Below are positions 19,270 to 27,174 of a stretch of DNA of 51,857 nucleotides, one piece after another. The notes below the pieces were generated by a model. The model was given only the letters and a program-made list of their open reading frames with translations. It searched no databases and was not told the origin of the DNA. Origin of the DNA: Candidatus Rokuibacteriota bacterium (GTDB lineage Bacteria; Methylomirabilota; Methylomirabilia; Rokubacteriales; CSP1-6); NCBI GenBank assembly GCA_003220225.1, contig QHRU01000063.1, forward strand, positions 1-51,857. The letters are read 5' to 3'. Positions within the stretch are counted from its first letter, which is position 1. The number at the start of each line of letters is the position of its first letter. Made by a program: the position numbers and the translations under genes.

Positions 19270-20042
19270 GCGGCTACGCGCAGGCGGCGGATGTCCGAGG
19301 CGCGACCGGTCTCCGGCTCGATTGCGATCACGACGCCGTGCAGCGCGGCCGGGCCCTTGGCGGGCTCGAAGCGCATCGGCATCTGCGTGAGGAAGCGCTG
19401 CAGGATGATCTCGCGGTCCACGCCGATGACGCCGTCGGTCGGGCCCGTCATGCCGAGATCGGTGATGTAGGCGGTGCCGCCCGGCAGCACGCGCTCGTCG
19501 GCGGTCTGCACGTGGCGGTGGGTGCCGACGACGGCGCTCACGCGGCCGTCGAGGTACCAGCCCATCGCCAGCGACTCGCTCGTCGCCTCGCAGTGCATGT
19601 CGACCAGGATGATGGGCGTCTCTTTCCGCAGCTCGGGCAGGATCTCGTCGGCCTTGCGGAACGGGCAGTCGATCGGGCTCATGAACACGCGGCCCATGAG
19701 GTTGACCACGGCCACGCGGTGCGGGCCGGCCTTCACGGTCACGTGGCCCACGCCCGGCGTGCCGGCCGGGAAGTTCGCGGGGCGCAGGAGCAGGTTCTCC
19801 TTCGTGATGTACTCGATGATCTCTTTTTTGTCCCAGATGTGGTTGCCGGAGGTGAGCACGTCGGCGCCCTGCTCCAGCATCTGTTTGGCCATCGGCCCTG
19901 TGATGCCGAAGCCGCCGGCGGCGTTCTCGCAGTTCACCACGCAAAAGTCGATGGCGTGCTGCTCGCGCAGCCGCGGCAGGAGCTTCGCCAGCGCCGCGCG
20001 CCCGGGCTCGCCGAAGATGTCGCCGACCATCAGGACATTCAT
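19266..20042 (-). CDS. ymdB: YmdB/TIGR00282 family metallophosphoesterase
   Basis: This encodes 258 residues. The metal-binding series of the family is complete: MVGDIFGEPGR, NCENAAGGFGIT, TSGNHIWDKKEI, LVDMHCEATSESLAMGWYLD, VVGTHRHVQTADERVLPGG, DLGMTGP. The Bacillus subtilis member hydrolyses cyclic nucleotides and interacts genetically with RNase Y. The gene lies four bases after rny here, the same neighbourhood. It probably acts in RNA turnover or signalling, but its substrate is inferred. Confidence 0.92.
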   Translation of the reverse strand: MNVLMVGDIFGEPGRAALAKLLPRLREQHAIDFCVVNCENAAGGFGITGPMAKQMLEQGADVLTSGNHIWDKKEIIEYITKENLLLRPANFPAGTPGVGHVTVKAGPHRVAVVNLMGRVFMSPIDCPFRKADEILPELRKETPIILVDMHCEATSESLAMGWYLDGRVSAVVGTHRHVQTADERVLPGGTAYITDLGMTGPTDGVIGVDREIILQRFLTQMPMRFEPAKGPAALHGVVIAIEPETGRASDIRRLRVAA

Positions 20043-20046
20043 GCTG

Positions 20047-21606
20047 CTACTTGGCCACCTCGACCGCGCGCGTCTCGCGGATCACCACGACCTTGATGTG
20101 GCCGGGGTACTGCATCTCGGCCTCGATGCGCTTGGAGATGTCCTTCGCCAGCTGGTGGGCGTCGAGATCGGAGACGATCTCGGCCCGCGTCATCACGCGC
20201 AGCTCGCGGCCGGCCTGGATCGCGTAGCACATGTCGACGCCCTTGTAGGAGAGCGCGATCTCTTCGAGCTGAGCCAGCCGCTTGATGTAGGACTCGAGCA
20301 CGTCGCGCCGCGCGCCGGGCCGCGCCGCCGAGATCCCGTCGGCGGCCTCGGTGAGCACCGCCTCCACCGTCTCCGCCTTCACGTCCTCGTGGCCGCAGAG
20401 CGCGGCGTTGATCACCTGCGGGCTCTCGCTGTACTTCGTCAAGACCTGAAGGCTGAGCTCGGGGTGGCTGCCCTCCTGCTCGTGCGTGAGCGCCTTGCCG
20501 ATGTCGTGCAGCAGCCCCATGCGCTTGGCCAGCTTGACGTCGGCGCCGATCTCGGCGGCCATCATGCCGGCGAGCCAGGAGACCTCCTTGGAGTGCTGCA
20601 GGCAGTTCTGGCCGTACGACGTCCGGAACTTCAGCCGGCCCACCAGCTTCACCAGCTCGGGATGCAGGCCGTGCACGCCCACCTCGAAGCAGGCCTTCTC
20701 CCCCTCCTCCTTGAGGTGCACGTCCATCTCCTGCTTGACCTTGTTGACGACCTCCTCGATCCGCGCGGGATGGATGCGCCCGTCGGCGACGAGGCGCTGG
20801 AGCGCCAGCCGCGCGATCTCGCGGCGGTACGGATCGTAGGCGGAGATCAGGACGGCCTCGGGCGTGTCGTCCACGATGAGGTCCACACCGGTGTGCTGCT
20901 CGAGCGCGCGGATGTTGCGGCCCTCGCGGCCGATGATGCGGCCCTTCATGTCGTCGGAGGGCAGGTCGACCACCGACACCGCGGTCTCCACCGTGTAGTC
21001 CGGGGCGAGGCGCTGGATCGTGGTGGCGAGCACCTCGCGCGCCTTGTCGCGCGCGCCCTCGCGGGCCTCTTCCTCCAGGCGCATGCCCAGCAGCGCGGCC
21101 TCGCGGCGCGCCTCCTCCTCCATCTGCCCGAGGAGCTGCCGCTTGGCCTCCTCGGCGGTGAGACCGGCGATGGATTCCAGCTTGCGGCGCTGCTCCTCGG
21201 CCGCGGCAGCCATACGCTGCTCGCGCTCGCCCAGCGTCCGCTCGCGGCCCACGAGGGCGCGGTCCTTCTCGGCGGACTCCGTCAGCCGGCGATCGAGCTG
21301 GTCGAGCTTGCGCGCCAGCTCTTCCTCCTTGGTGACGACGCGCTGCTCGACGTGCTTGAGCTCGCGCTCGCTGCGCCGCGTGTCATCCTCCAGCGCGGCA
21401 CGCGCCTTGAGCGAGGCCTCCCGCGCCTCCAGCTCGGCGGCCTTGCGGAGGGCGTCGGCCTCGCGCTCGCCGTCCGCGATGATCTTCTTCGCGGCGACGC
21501 CGGCGTCGCCGAGCCGGCGGTCGGTGAACCACTTGTGCAGGAGCACGCCGATGAGCAGGGAGAGCAAGCCGACGAGCGAATCGAACCACGCTAGAGAGTC
21601 CATCAT
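20047..21606 (-). CDS. rny: ribonuclease Y
   Basis: This encodes 519 residues, the normal length. It has an N-terminal membrane anchor (SLVGLLSLLIGVLLHKWF), a coiled coil to about residue 200, and a KH domain (MKGRIIGREGRNIRALEQHT, GVDLIVDDTPEAVLISAYDP). The HD domain has the metal-binding His and HD pair (NCLQHSKEVSWLAGMMAAEI, LLHDIGKALTHEQEGSHPEL). It is an endoribonuclease tethered to the inner membrane that starts mRNA decay. It has its own promoter just downstream of the 6S RNA gene. ATG-ATG at the start leaves a one-residue ambiguity. Confidence 0.97.
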   Translation of the reverse strand: MMDSLAWFDSLVGLLSLLIGVLLHKWFTDRRLGDAGVAAKKIIADGEREADALRKAAELEAREASLKARAALEDDTRRSERELKHVEQRVVTKEEELARKLDQLDRRLTESAEKDRALVGRERTLGEREQRMAAAAEEQRRKLESIAGLTAEEAKRQLLGQMEEEARREAALLGMRLEEEAREGARDKAREVLATTIQRLAPDYTVETAVSVVDLPSDDMKGRIIGREGRNIRALEQHTGVDLIVDDTPEAVLISAYDPYRREIARLALQRLVADGRIHPARIEEVVNKVKQEMDVHLKEEGEKACFEVGVHGLHPELVKLVGRLKFRTSYGQNCLQHSKEVSWLAGMMAAEIGADVKLAKRMGLLHDIGKALTHEQEGSHPELSLQVLTKYSESPQVINAALCGHEDVKAETVEAVLTEAADGISAARPGARRDVLESYIKRLAQLEEIALSYKGVDMCYAIQAGRELRVMTRAEIVSDLDAHQLAKDISKRIEAEMQYPGHIKVVVIRETRAVEVAK

Positions 21607-21661
21607 CCGCCCTCTCGTAAGAGGCCGTTCAGTGTCATCGAAGTACGCGTCAGATTTGATG

Positions 21662-21691
21662 AGTATAGGTGGGGGGCGCGCGGCGAGTCAA
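21662..21691 (-). promoter_or_regulatory. sigma-70-type promoter of rny
   Basis: TTGACT and TATACT on the minus strand are separated by 18 bases. The predicted start is about 50 bases before the rny ATG. Confidence 0.65.
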
Positions 21692-21707
21692 ATACCCTGA
21701 AACGAAA

Positions 21708-21884
21708 GTCCCCGCCTCTGCCGTGTGCCGGGGTGTTTCGAACCTGGTATGACCAGGTGGGCGTCTTTGATGGAGAGCTTCAGGCTTCCCCTTCGAAGAG
21801 GGGCTTGCACACCACTCTCGGTTCGACACCCGATGTGTAAACGAGGTTGAAACTTCCCTCCGGCATCACCAACAGCGCAGGGAC
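21708..21884 (-). ncRNA. ssrS: 6S RNA
   Basis: The position between zapA and rny, the length (about 177 bases) and the fold fit 6S RNA, which binds the housekeeping RNA polymerase holoenzyme and mimics an open promoter. The 5' end GTCCCTGCG pairs with the 3' end GGCAGAGGCGGGGAC to close a long stem. Internal helices such as CACCTGGTCATACCAGGTTCG and CCCTCTTCGAAGGGG flank an unpaired middle. A strong promoter lies immediately upstream. The exact ends are inferred from the promoter and the closing stem. zapA-6S linkage is widespread in Proteobacteria. Confidence 0.75.
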
Positions 21885-21890
21885 AGGCTA

Positions 21891-21919
21891 GGTTTACCCG
21901 GGGACGGGCCGCAGGTCAA
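21891..21919 (-). promoter_or_regulatory. promoter of the 6S RNA gene
   Basis: On the minus strand, TTGACC, 17 bases, then TAAACC. The -10 element ends about six bases before the predicted 5' end of the RNA. The -35 hexamer starts just after the zapA stop codon. Confidence 0.7.
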
Positions 21920-21929
21920 GCCCCTAGGG

Positions 21930-22235
21930 TCAGGGGCGACGGGGCGGGTCGGGCGCGACGCGGTCGAGCAGCTCGACGAGGGCGCCCAGCCGGGCCTCGA
22001 CCTCACCCGCATCGCGTGTTTTTTCCTCGCGCGCGCGGTGCAGCTCGTCGGCGATCTCGAGGGCGGCGAGCGTCAGCGCCTTGAGCGGGTCGCGGACGCC
22101 GCTGCGCTGCAGCGCGGCCACGCGCTGTTCCACGAACGCGGCCAGCGCCTTCAGATATGCGGGATCGGCCTCGCTGCGCAGGGTCAGCGTCTGGCCGAGC
22201 AGGGTCAGCTCGACGCGCGCACGGTTGTCGGTCAC
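21930..22235 (-). CDS. zapA: cell division protein ZapA
   Basis: This encodes 101 residues: ARVELTLLGQTLTLRSEADP then YLKALAAFVEQRVAALQRS and ALTLAALEIADELHRAREE, the compact N-terminal domain and coiled coil of ZapA. It binds FtsZ and stabilises the Z ring. Its start overlaps the preceding ZapB-like gene by four bases, and the 6S RNA gene follows. Confidence 0.92.
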   Translation of the reverse strand: MTDNRARVELTLLGQTLTLRSEADPAYLKALAAFVEQRVAALQRSGVRDPLKALTLAALEIADELHRAREEKTRDAGEVEARLGALVELLDRVAPDPPRRP

Positions 22236-22435
22236 GTCTCCGCTCCGAGGTCGAGCTTGGCGATGTCGCGCAGCACGGCGTCGATCTGGCCGAGCACCTG
22301 CCGGCGCTCGTCCTCGAGCCGGCGGTTGTCGCGGCGCAGGCGGTCGTTCTCGTCGCGCAGGCGCGCCACGGCCTCGGCGGCGCGACGCACCGCGGCCTCG
22401 AGCTCGGTCAGCCGGTCGGCGATGGAGTCGGTCAC
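22232..22435 (-). CDS. small ZapB-like coiled-coil protein
   Basis: This encodes 67 residues, almost entirely a single heptad-repeat coiled coil (ADRLTELEAAVRRAAEAVAR, LRDENDRLRRDNRRLEDERR). It has no membrane segment. It overlaps zapA (ATGA type), and such ZapA partners are often ZapB-type or TIGR02449-like proteins. A role in Z-ring organisation is inferred from this coupling. The start is GTG. Confidence 0.75.
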   Translation of the reverse strand: MTDSIADRLTELEAAVRRAAEAVARLRDENDRLRRDNRRLEDERRQVLGQIDAVLRDIAKLDLGAET

Positions 22436-22444
22436 GGCCCCTTC

Positions 22445-22500
22445 ATAGGCTCGCCTCGAACGGCGGGGCCCCAGCCCCGCGACGTTCTGCGGCTCGCACT
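22445..22500 (-). repeat. 56-bp dispersed hairpin repeat, copy 1 (after pheT)
   Basis: It is 50/56 identical to the copy at 26526-26581. It folds into a hairpin around GCGGGGC-CCCA-GCCCCGC with an outer GAACG/CGTTC helix. It starts at the pheT stop codon and ends just before the ZapB-like gene. Confidence 0.85.
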
Positions 22501-24901
22501 ACGCCCCCCTCAGCGTGAGCCCGAGCGCGGCGCAGACGCGCTGCGCGACCCGCGCGTGGATCGCGTTCACCTCGTCGTCGGTGAGCGTGCGGTCCTCGGC
22601 CTGAAACGTCAGCCGGAAGGCGATGCTGCGCCGGCCGTCGGGCAGCGGGAACACGTCGAAGACGGCGAGCCCGCGCAGCAGCGATCCCGCCTCGCCCCGG
22701 ATCGCGTCGGCGATCACATCGGCCGTCACCGGCCGCGCGCCCAGCGCGAAGGCCATGTCGCGCTGGACGGCGGGGAACCGCGCCAGTGGCCGGTAGCGGG
22801 GCGTGCGGCGCACCGGCGGCACCCCTTCGTCGAGCGTGAGCGCCGCCGCGAATACCGGCACGTCGATGCCGAACGCCTCCCGCGTGGTGGCCGCGACCTC
22901 GCCGAACTCGCCCAGCGGCTGGCCGGCGACCAGCAGCGTCGCGTGCGAGTCCGGCTCGAAGCCCGAGAGCTTCCCGCCCGTTCGGGTCTCGGGCGCGAGA
23001 CCGAATTCCCCCGCCACCAGCTCGGCGAGGCCCTTGGCGTCGTAGACGTCGGCGGCAGCCGGCGGCGTATGCCATGCGGCCTCCGCGCGCGCGCCGGCGA
23101 GCGCCAGCGCGACCCAGCGCGGCTCCGTCGTCTCCGTGTCCCCGCCCAGCGCCCGCTTGTAGGTCCGGCAGATCTCGAACACACGTACGCCGGGCTGCTG
23201 GCGCCGCAGGTTCGTCGCGATCACGCCGAGGAGGCCTTCGAGCGGGTGGGCGCGCAGCTCGGACGCATCCTGCGACAGCGGGTTGAGCAGCTTCAACGCG
23301 CCCGAGGTACCCAGCGCGCCCGCCCGCGCGGGATCGCTGAACGCGTACGTCACGCACTCGGTCAACCCGGCGCCGACGAGCGCCTCGCGCACGATCTGCT
23401 CCTGGCGGCCGCTGTCGCTGTCCCGCGCGAGCGCCACCGTCCCGCGCCCGAAGGTGGTCGGGATCCTGTCGTAGCCCCACACCCGGATGACTTCCTCCAC
23501 GAGGTCGTCCTCGATGGCGAGATCGCGGCGGAAGCTCGGCACCGTGACGTCGAGGTCGGCGCCGCGCGCTCGCACGCCGAGCCCGAGGCCGGCGAGGATC
23601 CGCCGCGCCTGCGCGGGCGGCGGGGCGACGCCGAGCACGCGCTTCACACGCGCCATACGCAGGCGCACGCGCACGGGGCGACGCTTGCGAGGATAGACGT
23701 CGATCACCCCACGCGCGACGACGCCGCCCGCCAGCTCGGCCATGAGCTGCGCCGTGCGGGCCGAGGCGTCCAGCAGGCCCTCGATGTCGGCCCCGCGCTC
23801 GAAGCGATAAGCGGCGTCGGTCTTGAGGTCGAGGGCGCGCGATGTGCGTCGGGTCGTGCCCGGATCGAAGTACGCGCTCTCGAGGAGCACGCGCGTGGTG
23901 GCGTCGGTGACCTCGCTGTTCTGGCCCCCCATGACGCCGGCCAGGCCGATCGCGCGCTCCGGGTCGGCGATGACGCACATCGAGGCGTCGAGGGTGCGCG
24001 CCTGGCCGTCCAGGGTGATGAAGCGCTCGCCGGGGCGCGCGCGGCGGACGACGATCGTCGCGTCGGCCACGCGCGTGGCGTCGAAGGCGTGCAGCGGATG
24101 CCCGAGCTCCCACAGCACGTAGTTCGTCACGTCGACCACGTTGGAGATCGGACGCAACCCGACGGCGCGCAGCCGTGACTGCATCCATGCGGGCGAAGGC
24201 GCCACCCGCACGCCGTCGATGATGCGCACGGTATAGCGAGGGCAGAGGTCGGGCGCCTCCACGCGGACGCGCGCGAGGTCGGCGGCGCGCTGCCGGCCCT
24301 CGCGCAGCGAGATCGGCGGCGGCCGCAGCGGCGCGCCCGTCAGCGCGGCCAGCTCGCGCGCCACGCCGAGCACCGACAGGCAGTCGGGACGGTTCGGCGT
24401 GATCTCGATGTCGAGCACCTGATCGTCGAGGCCGAGCTGTTTCACGACGTCGGCGCCGACGGCGGCGTCGCCGTCGAAGAGCAGCAGGCCCGCCTCGTGC
24501 TCCTCGCCAAGACCGAGCTCGCGCTCGGAGCAGAGGATCCCCTGCGATTCGAGGCCGTGCATCTTCTTGGCCGTCACGGCGCCGAGGCCTGGCAGCGTGG
24601 CGCCGGGCGGCGCGAAGGCCGCCCGGACCCCGGCGCGCGTGTTGGGCGCGCCGCACACGACGCTGAAGCGCTGCGCGCCGCGGCCGCGCACGCGGCACAG
24701 GAACAGCCGGTGGCCGCGGCTCTCGCCGAGCTCCCGCTCGATGGCCTCGACCTCGCCGACGATCACGCCCCGCAGGCCCTCGGGCAGCAGCGGCGTGACG
24801 CTCGCCACCTCGACGCCGGCGTTCACGAGACGGTCGGCGGCGTCCTGGGCGGAAAGCTTCACGTCCACGAACTCGCGAACCCAGCCGTACGGGATCTTCA
24901 C
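22499..24901 (-). CDS. pheT: phenylalanyl-tRNA synthetase beta subunit
   Basis: This encodes 800 residues, the normal size. Segments include the N-terminal KIPYGWVREFVDVKLSAQDA, the tRNA-binding-like OB fold (FSVVCGAPNTRAG), the B5 region, SNVVDVTNYVLWELGHPLHAFD, RRDLAIEDDLVEEVIRVWGYD and the C-terminal ferredoxin-like anticodon-binding domain (ARFPAVQRDMAFALG, FRLTFQAEDRTLTDDEVNAI). GTG 24901 overlaps the pheS stop as GTGA. With PheS it forms the heterotetramer that charges tRNA-Phe. Confidence 0.97.
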   Translation of the reverse strand: MKIPYGWVREFVDVKLSAQDAADRLVNAGVEVASVTPLLPEGLRGVIVGEVEAIERELGESRGHRLFLCRVRGRGAQRFSVVCGAPNTRAGVRAAFAPPGATLPGLGAVTAKKMHGLESQGILCSERELGLGEEHEAGLLLFDGDAAVGADVVKQLGLDDQVLDIEITPNRPDCLSVLGVARELAALTGAPLRPPPISLREGRQRAADLARVRVEAPDLCPRYTVRIIDGVRVAPSPAWMQSRLRAVGLRPISNVVDVTNYVLWELGHPLHAFDATRVADATIVVRRARPGERFITLDGQARTLDASMCVIADPERAIGLAGVMGGQNSEVTDATTRVLLESAYFDPGTTRRTSRALDLKTDAAYRFERGADIEGLLDASARTAQLMAELAGGVVARGVIDVYPRKRRPVRVRLRMARVKRVLGVAPPPAQARRILAGLGLGVRARGADLDVTVPSFRRDLAIEDDLVEEVIRVWGYDRIPTTFGRGTVALARDSDSGRQEQIVREALVGAGLTECVTYAFSDPARAGALGTSGALKLLNPLSQDASELRAHPLEGLLGVIATNLRRQQPGVRVFEICRTYKRALGGDTETTEPRWVALALAGARAEAAWHTPPAAADVYDAKGLAELVAGEFGLAPETRTGGKLSGFEPDSHATLLVAGQPLGEFGEVAATTREAFGIDVPVFAAALTLDEGVPPVRRTPRYRPLARFPAVQRDMAFALGARPVTADVIADAIRGEAGSLLRGLAVFDVFPLPDGRRSIAFRLTFQAEDRTLTDDEVNAIHARVAQRVCAALGLTLRGA

Positions 24902-25920
24902 GCGAACTGGCTCAAGAAGCGGAGGTCGTTTTCGAAGAACAGCCGGATGTCGTCGACGCCGTACTTCAGCATCGCGATCCGCTCGACGCCCATGCCGAAG
25001 GCCCAGCCGGTGACCTCCTCCGGGTCGTAGCCGACGTTCTTCAGAACTTGGGGATGGACCATGCCGGAGCCCAGGATCTCCAGCCAGCCCGACTGCGTGC
25101 ACACGCGGCACCCGGCGCCGGCGCAGAGGAAGCACACCACGTCCACCTCGGCCGAGGGCTCGGTGAACGGGAAGAACGAGGGCCGGAAGCGGATCTTGCT
25201 GCGCGGGCCGAACATCTCGCGCGCGAACAGGTCGAGCGTGCCCTTGAGATCGGCCATGGTCACGTCACGGTCCACCGCGAGCCCCTCGACCTGGTGGAAC
25301 ATCGGCGAGTGGGTGATGTCGGCGTCGCGACGGTACACCACGCCGGGGCAGATGATCCGCACCGGCGGCTTCTGCAAGCGCATCGCGCGGATCTGCACGG
25401 GCGACGTGTGCGTGCGGAGCAAAGTCTCCGGCGACAGGTAGAACGTGTCCTGCATGTCGCGCGCGGGATGGTCGCGCGGGATGTTCAGCGCCTCGAAGTT
25501 GTAGGCGTCGGTCTCGATCTCCGGCCCCTCGGCCACCGAGAAGCCGAGGCCGGTGAAGATCGTGACGATCTCGTCGCGCACGCGCGAGAGCGGGTGCACG
25601 ACGCCGCGCGCCGGGCGGCGGCCGGGCAGGGTGAGATCGGGACGCTCGCGCTCGCGCTGACGCCGGCGCTCGGCCGCGCGCGTCGCCTCGAGGCGGGCGT
25701 CCAGCAGCGCCTCCAGCTCGCGCTTGGCCTCGTTGGCGGCGGCGCCCACCTGGGGGCGCTCCTCCGGGGACAGCGCGCCGAGGGACTTGAGGATCTGCGT
25801 GAGGTCGCCCGAGCGCCCGAGGTACTTGACCCGGATCCCCTCGAGCTCGGCCGACGAGGCGGCGCGGTCGATGGCAGCGCGCGCCTCGCCCGCCACGGCC
25901 TCGACGCGCGGGTGGCTCAC
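24898..25920 (-). CDS. pheS: phenylalanyl-tRNA synthetase alpha subunit
   Basis: This encodes 340 residues. An N-terminal coiled coil (VEAVAGEARAAIDRAASSAE) precedes the class II catalytic core: motif 1 VHPLSRVRDEIVTIFTGLGF, DTFYLSPETLLRTHTSPVQI, motif 2 RIICPGVVYRRDADITHSPM and motif 3 GWAFGMGVERIAMLKYGVDD. It overlaps pheT by four bases and follows rplT by seven, within the conserved translation operon. Confidence 0.97.
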   Translation of the reverse strand: MSHPRVEAVAGEARAAIDRAASSAELEGIRVKYLGRSGDLTQILKSLGALSPEERPQVGAAANEAKRELEALLDARLEATRAAERRRQRERERPDLTLPGRRPARGVVHPLSRVRDEIVTIFTGLGFSVAEGPEIETDAYNFEALNIPRDHPARDMQDTFYLSPETLLRTHTSPVQIRAMRLQKPPVRIICPGVVYRRDADITHSPMFHQVEGLAVDRDVTMADLKGTLDLFAREMFGPRSKIRFRPSFFPFTEPSAEVDVVCFLCAGAGCRVCTQSGWLEILGSGMVHPQVLKNVGYDPEEVTGWAFGMGVERIAMLKYGVDDIRLFFENDLRFLSQFA

Positions 25921-25927
25921 GCCGCCC

Positions 25928-26284
25928 TCAGCGCGCCTGGGCCTTCGCGGTCTCGGTGAGCTTGGCGAACGCGCCGGGATCGCTGACGGCGAGCTCGGCG
26001 AGGACCTTGCGGTCCAGCAGCACGCCCGCCTTCTTCAGGGCGGCCATGAAGCGCGAGTAGGACAGCCCGGCCTCGCGGCACGCCGCGTTGATGCGCACGA
26101 TCCAGAGCGCGCGCGCCGTGCGCTTCTTCTGCTTGCGGTGTCGGTAGGCGAACGCGCCCGCGCGCAGGACCGTCTCGGCCGCCGTGCGGTACAGCTTGCG
26201 CCGGCCGCCGACGTAGCCCTTCGCCTGCTTGAGGATCTTCTTGCGCCGCCGGCGCGTCTTCGCTCCACCCTTCGCCCGTGGCAT
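25928..26284 (-). CDS. rplT: 50S ribosomal protein L20
   Basis: This encodes 118 residues, the normal length: [20 protein letters not shown], then [20 protein letters not shown] and [21 protein letters not shown]20 is essential for early 50S assembly and represses its own operon in several bacteria. Confidence 0.98.
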   Translation of the reverse strand: MPRAKGGAKTRRRRKKILKQAKGYVGGRRKLYRTAAETVLRAGAFAYRHRKQKKRTARALWIVRINAACREAGLSYSRFMAALKKAGVLLDRKVLAELAVSDPGAFAKLTETAKAQAR

Positions 26285-26305
26285 CTGCCCGCTCCTCTTC
26301 TTCGT

Positions 26306-26503
26306 TTACAGGTAGGGAACCAGAACTTTGAGCCGCGCCGCGTCGGCGTGGTCGATCATCTTGGCCTTGCGCAGCCGGCGGCGCCGCTTGGGCGACTTGC
26401 CCTCGAGCTTGTGCTGCTTCCAACCCCCGGCCCGCATCAGCTTGCCCGACGCCGTCCGCTTCAGCCGCTTGCGCGCTCCGCGCTTCGTCTTCATCTTCGG
26501 CAT
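26306..26503 (-). CDS. rpmI: 50S ribosomal protein L35
   Basis: This encodes 65 residues: MPKMKTKRGARKRLKRTASG then KSPKRRRRLRKAKMIDHADA. It begins after AGGAG and sits 21 bases before rplT. Confidence 0.98.
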   Translation of the reverse strand: MPKMKTKRGARKRLKRTASGKLMRAGGWKQHKLEGKSPKRRRRLRKAKMIDHADAARLKVLVPYL

Positions 26504-26525
26504 GTCGCTCGACTCCTGTTCATTT

Positions 26526-26581
26526 ATAGGCTCGTCTCGGACGGTGGGGCCCCAGCCCCACGACGTCCTGCGACTCGCACT
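26526..26581 (-). repeat. 56-bp dispersed hairpin repeat, copy 2 (after infC)
   Basis: This partner of the repeat at 22445-22500 has a hairpin core GTGGGGC-CCCA-GCCCCAC and outer helix GGACG/CGTCC. It lies between the infC stop codon and rpmI. The six differences from copy 1 fall at positions 10, 15, 20, 35, 42 and 48, pairing as 10:48, 15:42 and 20:35. Confidence 0.85.
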
Positions 26582-27103
26582 TCAATGCTGAGCCTTGGGG
26601 CTCAGCATGATATGCAGCATCCGTCCTTCCATGCGCGGGTTGTTCTCGGTCACCGCGATGTCCTGCACCGCCTCCACCATCTTCTGGAGCATCTTCCAGC
26701 CCAGCTCGGTGTGGGCCATCTCGCGGCCCTTGAAGCGGACGGTGACCTTGGCCTTGTGGCCCTCCTCGAGGAACCGCCGCACGTGCTTGAGCTTGAAGTC
26801 GAAGTCGTGCCGCTCGGTCTTGGGGCCCATCTTCACTTCCTTCACCTGGATCGTCGTCTGCTTCTTGCGCGCCTCCTTGAGCCGGCGCGCCTGCGTGTAC
26901 TTGTACTTGCCGAAATCCATGATGCGGCAGACGGGCGGCTGCGCCTCGGGCGCGACCTCGACGAGGTCGAGCTCCTGGGTGCGCGCCGTCTCCAGCGCCT
27001 GCTGGGTCGGCATGATCCCGAGCTGCTCGCCCTCCGCGCTCACCACGCGGACTTCGCGGGAGCGGATCCCTTCGTTGATACGGATTTCTTGTGCCTTGCT
27101 GAT
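26582..27103 (-). CDS. infC: translation initiation factor IF-3, starting at AUC
   Basis: This encodes 173 residues. The conserved N-terminus ISKAQEIRINEGIRSREVRV precedes the usual VVSAEGEQLGIMPTQQALE, and an in-frame TAG lies only 12 bases before ATC 27103. No ATG, GTG or TTG exists between that stop and the conserved INEGIR, so translation must begin at a near-cognate codon; ATC is six bases after GGAGA. In E. coli the infC start is AUU and makes the gene self-limiting, because IF-3 discriminates against such codons. The C-terminal domain is complete (TERHDFDFKLKHVRRFLEEG, ENNPRMEGRMLHIMLSPK). Confidence 0.93.
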   Translation of the reverse strand: MSKAQEIRINEGIRSREVRVVSAEGEQLGIMPTQQALETARTQELDLVEVAPEAQPPVCRIMDFGKYKYTQARRLKEARKKQTTIQVKEVKMGPKTERHDFDFKLKHVRRFLEEGHKAKVTVRFKGREMAHTELGWKMLQKMVEAVQDIAVTENNPRMEGRMLHIMLSPKAQH

Positions 27104-27174
27104 GGACGTCTCCTAGACGTACGCGATGGAGGATGCCGCCCGCGCGCGCGAAGCGCGGGCGACGGGCCGCTCGA

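Noticed and set aside
27046-27048. GTG as the infC start
   Set aside because: It would remove 19 conserved N-terminal residues including INEGIR.
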